In this document: positions 6,110 to 7,976 of the stretch, piece by piece
Numbering within the stretch: the first letter of the stretch is position 1
Layout: every line of letters begins with the position of its first letter
From: Planctomycetota bacterium
GTDB lineage: Bacteria; Planctomycetota; Planctomycetia; Pirellulales; UBA1268
Length of the DNA stretch: 7,976 nt
Direction of reading: 5' to 3'
Assembly: GCA_027622795.1 (NCBI GenBank)
Contig: JAQBZA010000126.1
Coordinates: 1-7,976 of the forward strand
Translations under genes and position numbers: made by a program
The notes under the pieces: generated by a model
What the model saw: only the letters and a program-made list of their open reading frames with translations
What the model was told of the DNA's origin: nothing
Databases searched by the model: none

Positions 6110-6575
6110 CCATCCACTCGGCTGTCGCCCCCCGGATGCGGGCCAGCTTTTCCAGCCGCGTGCGGAGTGGCTCCCAGAGCGTCGCGTCGCCAACCGCCTC
6201 GACATCGGCCGGAAACGCCACCGGCAGCCCCTTCTCATCGACCTGCACGAAGCCGAACAGGCCGTCCATCCAGGGGAGCGTGTGCCCGGCCAGCGGCATC
6301 CCGACCACGCCCACCACGAGATACGCCTGCCGCACGTCGAGCACCGCACCCCGGATTTCAACAAGCGAACCGACCGGCACACTGCGGCGGCATTCGAGGC
6401 TCAGCACCCGGCGGAGCATGAGATTGGCCTGGGGCCCCACGGCCCGGCTGGCCGCCGCATAGGCCGTCTCAAGGCCGTAGCGCAGCAGGCTGCCCGCATA
6501 GAGCGTGCCATGGTGGTTGGCATCGGCCGGCAGCACGAGCCGATGGCTCGTGATCTCGTGGATGGCATCGGGCAT
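6099..6575 (-). CDS. Hotdog-fold acyl-CoA thioesterase
   Basis: This 158-residue single-domain protein fits the acyl-CoA thioesterase (YciA/BACH-like) part of the hotdog superfamily, which hydrolyses acyl-CoA or acyl-carrier thioesters in the cytoplasm. The signature is LPADANHHGTLYAGSLLR (15-32), corresponding to the family's N-x-x-G-x-x-x-G-G helix-start motif, followed by GLETAYAAASR (34-44) with E36 at the likely catalytic acid position. The beta strands SLVEIRGAVLDV (70-81) and AYLVVGVVGMPL (84-95) follow. The ATG at 6575 has no recognisable Shine-Dalgarno sequence but lies only 20 bases past the stop of the upstream oxoamine synthase gene, so translation is probably coupled within one operon. 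Context suggests that it releases or edits an acyl chain related to that enzyme's substrate. Its stop falls inside the convergent barrel gene (11-base overlap). Confidence 0.8.
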   Translation of the reverse strand: MPDAIHEITSHRLVLPADANHHGTLYAGSLLRYGLETAYAAASRAVGPQANLMLRRVLSLECRRSVPVGSLVEIRGAVLDVRQAYLVVGVVGMPLAGHTLPWMDGLFGFVQVDEKGLPVAFPADVEAVGDATLWEPLRTRLEKLARIRGATAEWMAKT

Positions 6576-6595
6576 GGCGGGTTTATAGCAGACCG

Positions 6596-7976
6596 CTACG
6601 CCACCGACACCGGCTTCCGGTTTCGGCCCGGCCCCCCGGCGTAGCCCGGGTCGATCTTCGCCAGTTCCTCGGCAACTGCGGCCACCGTCCGCCGAATCTG
6701 GTCGGCCGTGTGCTGCGAGGTGATGAAGAACCGCAGGCGGGCCGCCTTCTCTTCCACCGCCGGATAGAGGATCGGCTGCACGTTGATGCCACGGGCAAAG
6801 AGGGCCCGCGAGAGCCGAAGGCTGTTGATCGAGCTGCCGAGGATCACCGGTACCACGCCCGACCCGCCCGAGTCGCCCGTATCGAGCCCGGCGTCGGCGG
6901 CCAGTTCCAGAAAGAGCTTGGCGTTCGCCTGGAGCTGCGCCACCCGCTGCGGCTCCCGCTCGAGCACCCGCAGGGCGGCCAGGGCCGCACCGGCCGCCGC
7001 TGGTGGCAGGCCGATCGAGTACACAAAGCCGGGCACGGTGTATTTCAGCCAGCGAATAAGCGTCTTCGAGCCGGCGATGTAGCCGCCGCAGCTGCCGAAG
7101 GCTTTGGAGAGCGTGCCCATCCAGAGGTCAACGTCTGCCGGGTTCACCCCGAAGTGTTCGCCGATGCCGCGGCCCCGCGGGCCCATCACACCGATCGAGT
7201 GGGCCTCGTCGACCATCAGCAGAGCCTTGTGCCGCTTGGCAAGGCCGATGAACTCCGGCACGTTGGAGTAGTCGCCATCCATGCTGTAGATCGCCTCGAC
7301 GACAACAAGCACGCGACGGTATTGGCTGCGGATCTGGGCCAGAAGTTTTTCGGCCGCCTGGAAGTCATTATGCGGAAAGGGTCGGCGGCGGGCCCCGGAG
7401 AGGATCGCCCCCTGGAGGATGCTGTTGTGGGCGAGGGCGTCGTGGAAGACGAGGTCGCCCGGGCCGACGACATGGCCGATCACGGTCTCGTTGGTGGCGT
7501 GGCCACCCACGAAGGTGACGGCATCTTCCGTGCCGACGAGCCTGGCGATCTCCCGCTCCAGCTCCTGATGGATCGTCTTCTCGCCCGACACCAGCCGGCT
7601 GGCCGAGACGCTCGTGCCAAACTTGTCGACGGCCGCCTTCGCCGCCGCCGTCACCTGCGGGTCGCCCGACATGCCGAGGTAGTTGTAGCTCGCCCAGCTC
7701 ACCATCTCGCGGCCGCCAATGATCGTGCGATCATTGGTGAGCCCTTCGTGGACGCTGAAGTAGGGATCGTCGAGCCCGGCGTCGCGGACCATCGCAAAGT
7801 TCTGCTCGAGGGCCCGCACCTCGGGAAACTCCTCGATGCGATAGGCATCGGGGGGAATTTCGGCCACCACCCGCGCCGCCTTGATCTCGGGGCGACTGTC
7901 GGCCGGCATGTGGTCAAGGATCGCTTCGGCCACCTCGCGGCAGGGCTCGATCTGGGGCAGCACCGGCTCCGGAAAC
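6596..7976 (-). CDS. Alpha-oxoamine synthase (BioF/KBL/SPT-like PLP enzyme), N-terminus open at window edge
   Basis: This fold-type I PLP enzyme joins an amino acid to an acyl thioester with loss of CO2, as in 8-amino-7-oxononanoate synthase, glycine C-acetyltransferase and serine palmitoyltransferase. Numbering from the GTG at 7963: NYLGMSGDP (94-102), GTSVSASRLVSGE (116-128), HDALAHNSILQGA (174-186, H179 at the PLP-stacking position), RPFPHND (194-200), VVEAIYSMDGD (221-231), VDEAHSIGVMG (251-261, D252 and H255) and GTLSKAFGSCGGYIAG (283-298, with K287 as the Schiff-base lysine). All key residues are present, so it should be active. The frame stays open to 7976 (FPEPV precedes the GTG). The domain proper starts around residue 45 (EEFPEVRALEQ), leaving at least 45 extra residues. 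It is therefore either a separate gene with an N-terminal extension or the C-terminal domain of a larger PKS-type protein; the latter pattern is recalled for close relatives. The true substrate is unknown; bioF is not assigned. Confidence 0.88.
   Translation of the reverse strand, partial: FPEPVLPQIEPCREVAEAILDHMPADSRPEIKAARVVAEIPPDAYRIEEFPEVRALEQNFAMVRDAGLDDPYFSVHEGLTNDRTIIGGREMVSWASYNYLGMSGDPQVTAAAKAAVDKFGTSVSASRLVSGEKTIHQELEREIARLVGTEDAVTFVGGHATNETVIGHVVGPGDLVFHDALAHNSILQGAILSGARRRPFPHNDFQAAEKLLAQIRSQYRRVLVVVEAIYSMDGDYSNVPEFIGLAKRHKALLMVDEAHSIGVMGPRGRGIGEHFGVNPADVDLWMGTLSKAFGSCGGYIAGSKTLIRWLKYTVPGFVYSIGLPPAAAGAALAALRVLEREPQRVAQLQANAKLFLELAADAGLDTGDSGGSGVVPVILGSSINSLRLSRALFARGINVQPILYPAVEEKAARLRFFITSQHTADQIRRTVAAVAEELAKIDPGYAGGPGRNRKPVSVA

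Noticed and set aside
6596..7976. Assignment as bioF (biotin synthesis)
   Set aside because: No other biotin gene is in view, and the sequence resembles PKS-linked or SPT-like oxoamine synthases at least as well.

Overview
This G+C-rich window most likely comes from a planctomycete chromosome, probably of the Pirellula/Blastopirellula type. The assignment rests on gene content recalled from those genomes: a short UVR-motif protein behind an ArfB homologue, a secreted TraB/TIKI-like protein, a BBP7-like outer-membrane beta-barrel protein, and a PKS-style alpha-oxoamine synthase. No database search was possible. There are no rRNA, tRNA, CRISPR or transposase genes that I can see.

Layout. Bases 1-125 hold no gene but fold into at least four consecutive inverted repeats, the last a perfect 18-base palindrome. 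Bases 141-428 (minus) encode an unrecognised 95-residue protein with a good Shine-Dalgarno site, and about 50 bases upstream of it is a near-consensus sigma-54 promoter (490-505, minus). Bases 691-1984 (minus) hold arfB (ribosome rescue) followed by a UVR-motif protein, probably one transcript. A 189-base divergent spacer with an 8-base tandem repeat and a candidate sigma-70 promoter separates arfB from a plus-strand xylose-isomerase-like TIM-barrel gene (2174-3115). That gene runs 67 bases into the 3' end of a convergent gene for a secreted TraB/TIKI-like protein (3049-4026, minus).

A second divergent spacer (4027-4252) separates the TraB-like gene from a large outer-membrane beta-barrel gene (4253-6109, plus). 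The barrel gene overlaps by 11 bases the convergent end of a hotdog-fold thioesterase (6099-6575, minus). The thioesterase lies 20 bases downstream of an alpha-oxoamine synthase (6596 to the right edge, minus), whose reading frame is still open at the window end and may be the C-terminal domain of a larger protein.

How the genes fit together. The synthase and thioesterase look like the end of an operon for acyl-derived (polyketide- or sphingoid-like) metabolites. arfB and the UVR gene look like a housekeeping pair. The isomerase-like, TraB-like and barrel genes are individual units in alternating orientation. Most of the window is ordinary. The points worth a second look are the sigma-54-like site before the unknown small gene, the structured repeat at the left edge, the altered metal-site residues of the isomerase-like protein, and the open N-terminus of the oxoamine synthase. 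I found no clear multi-gene novel system.
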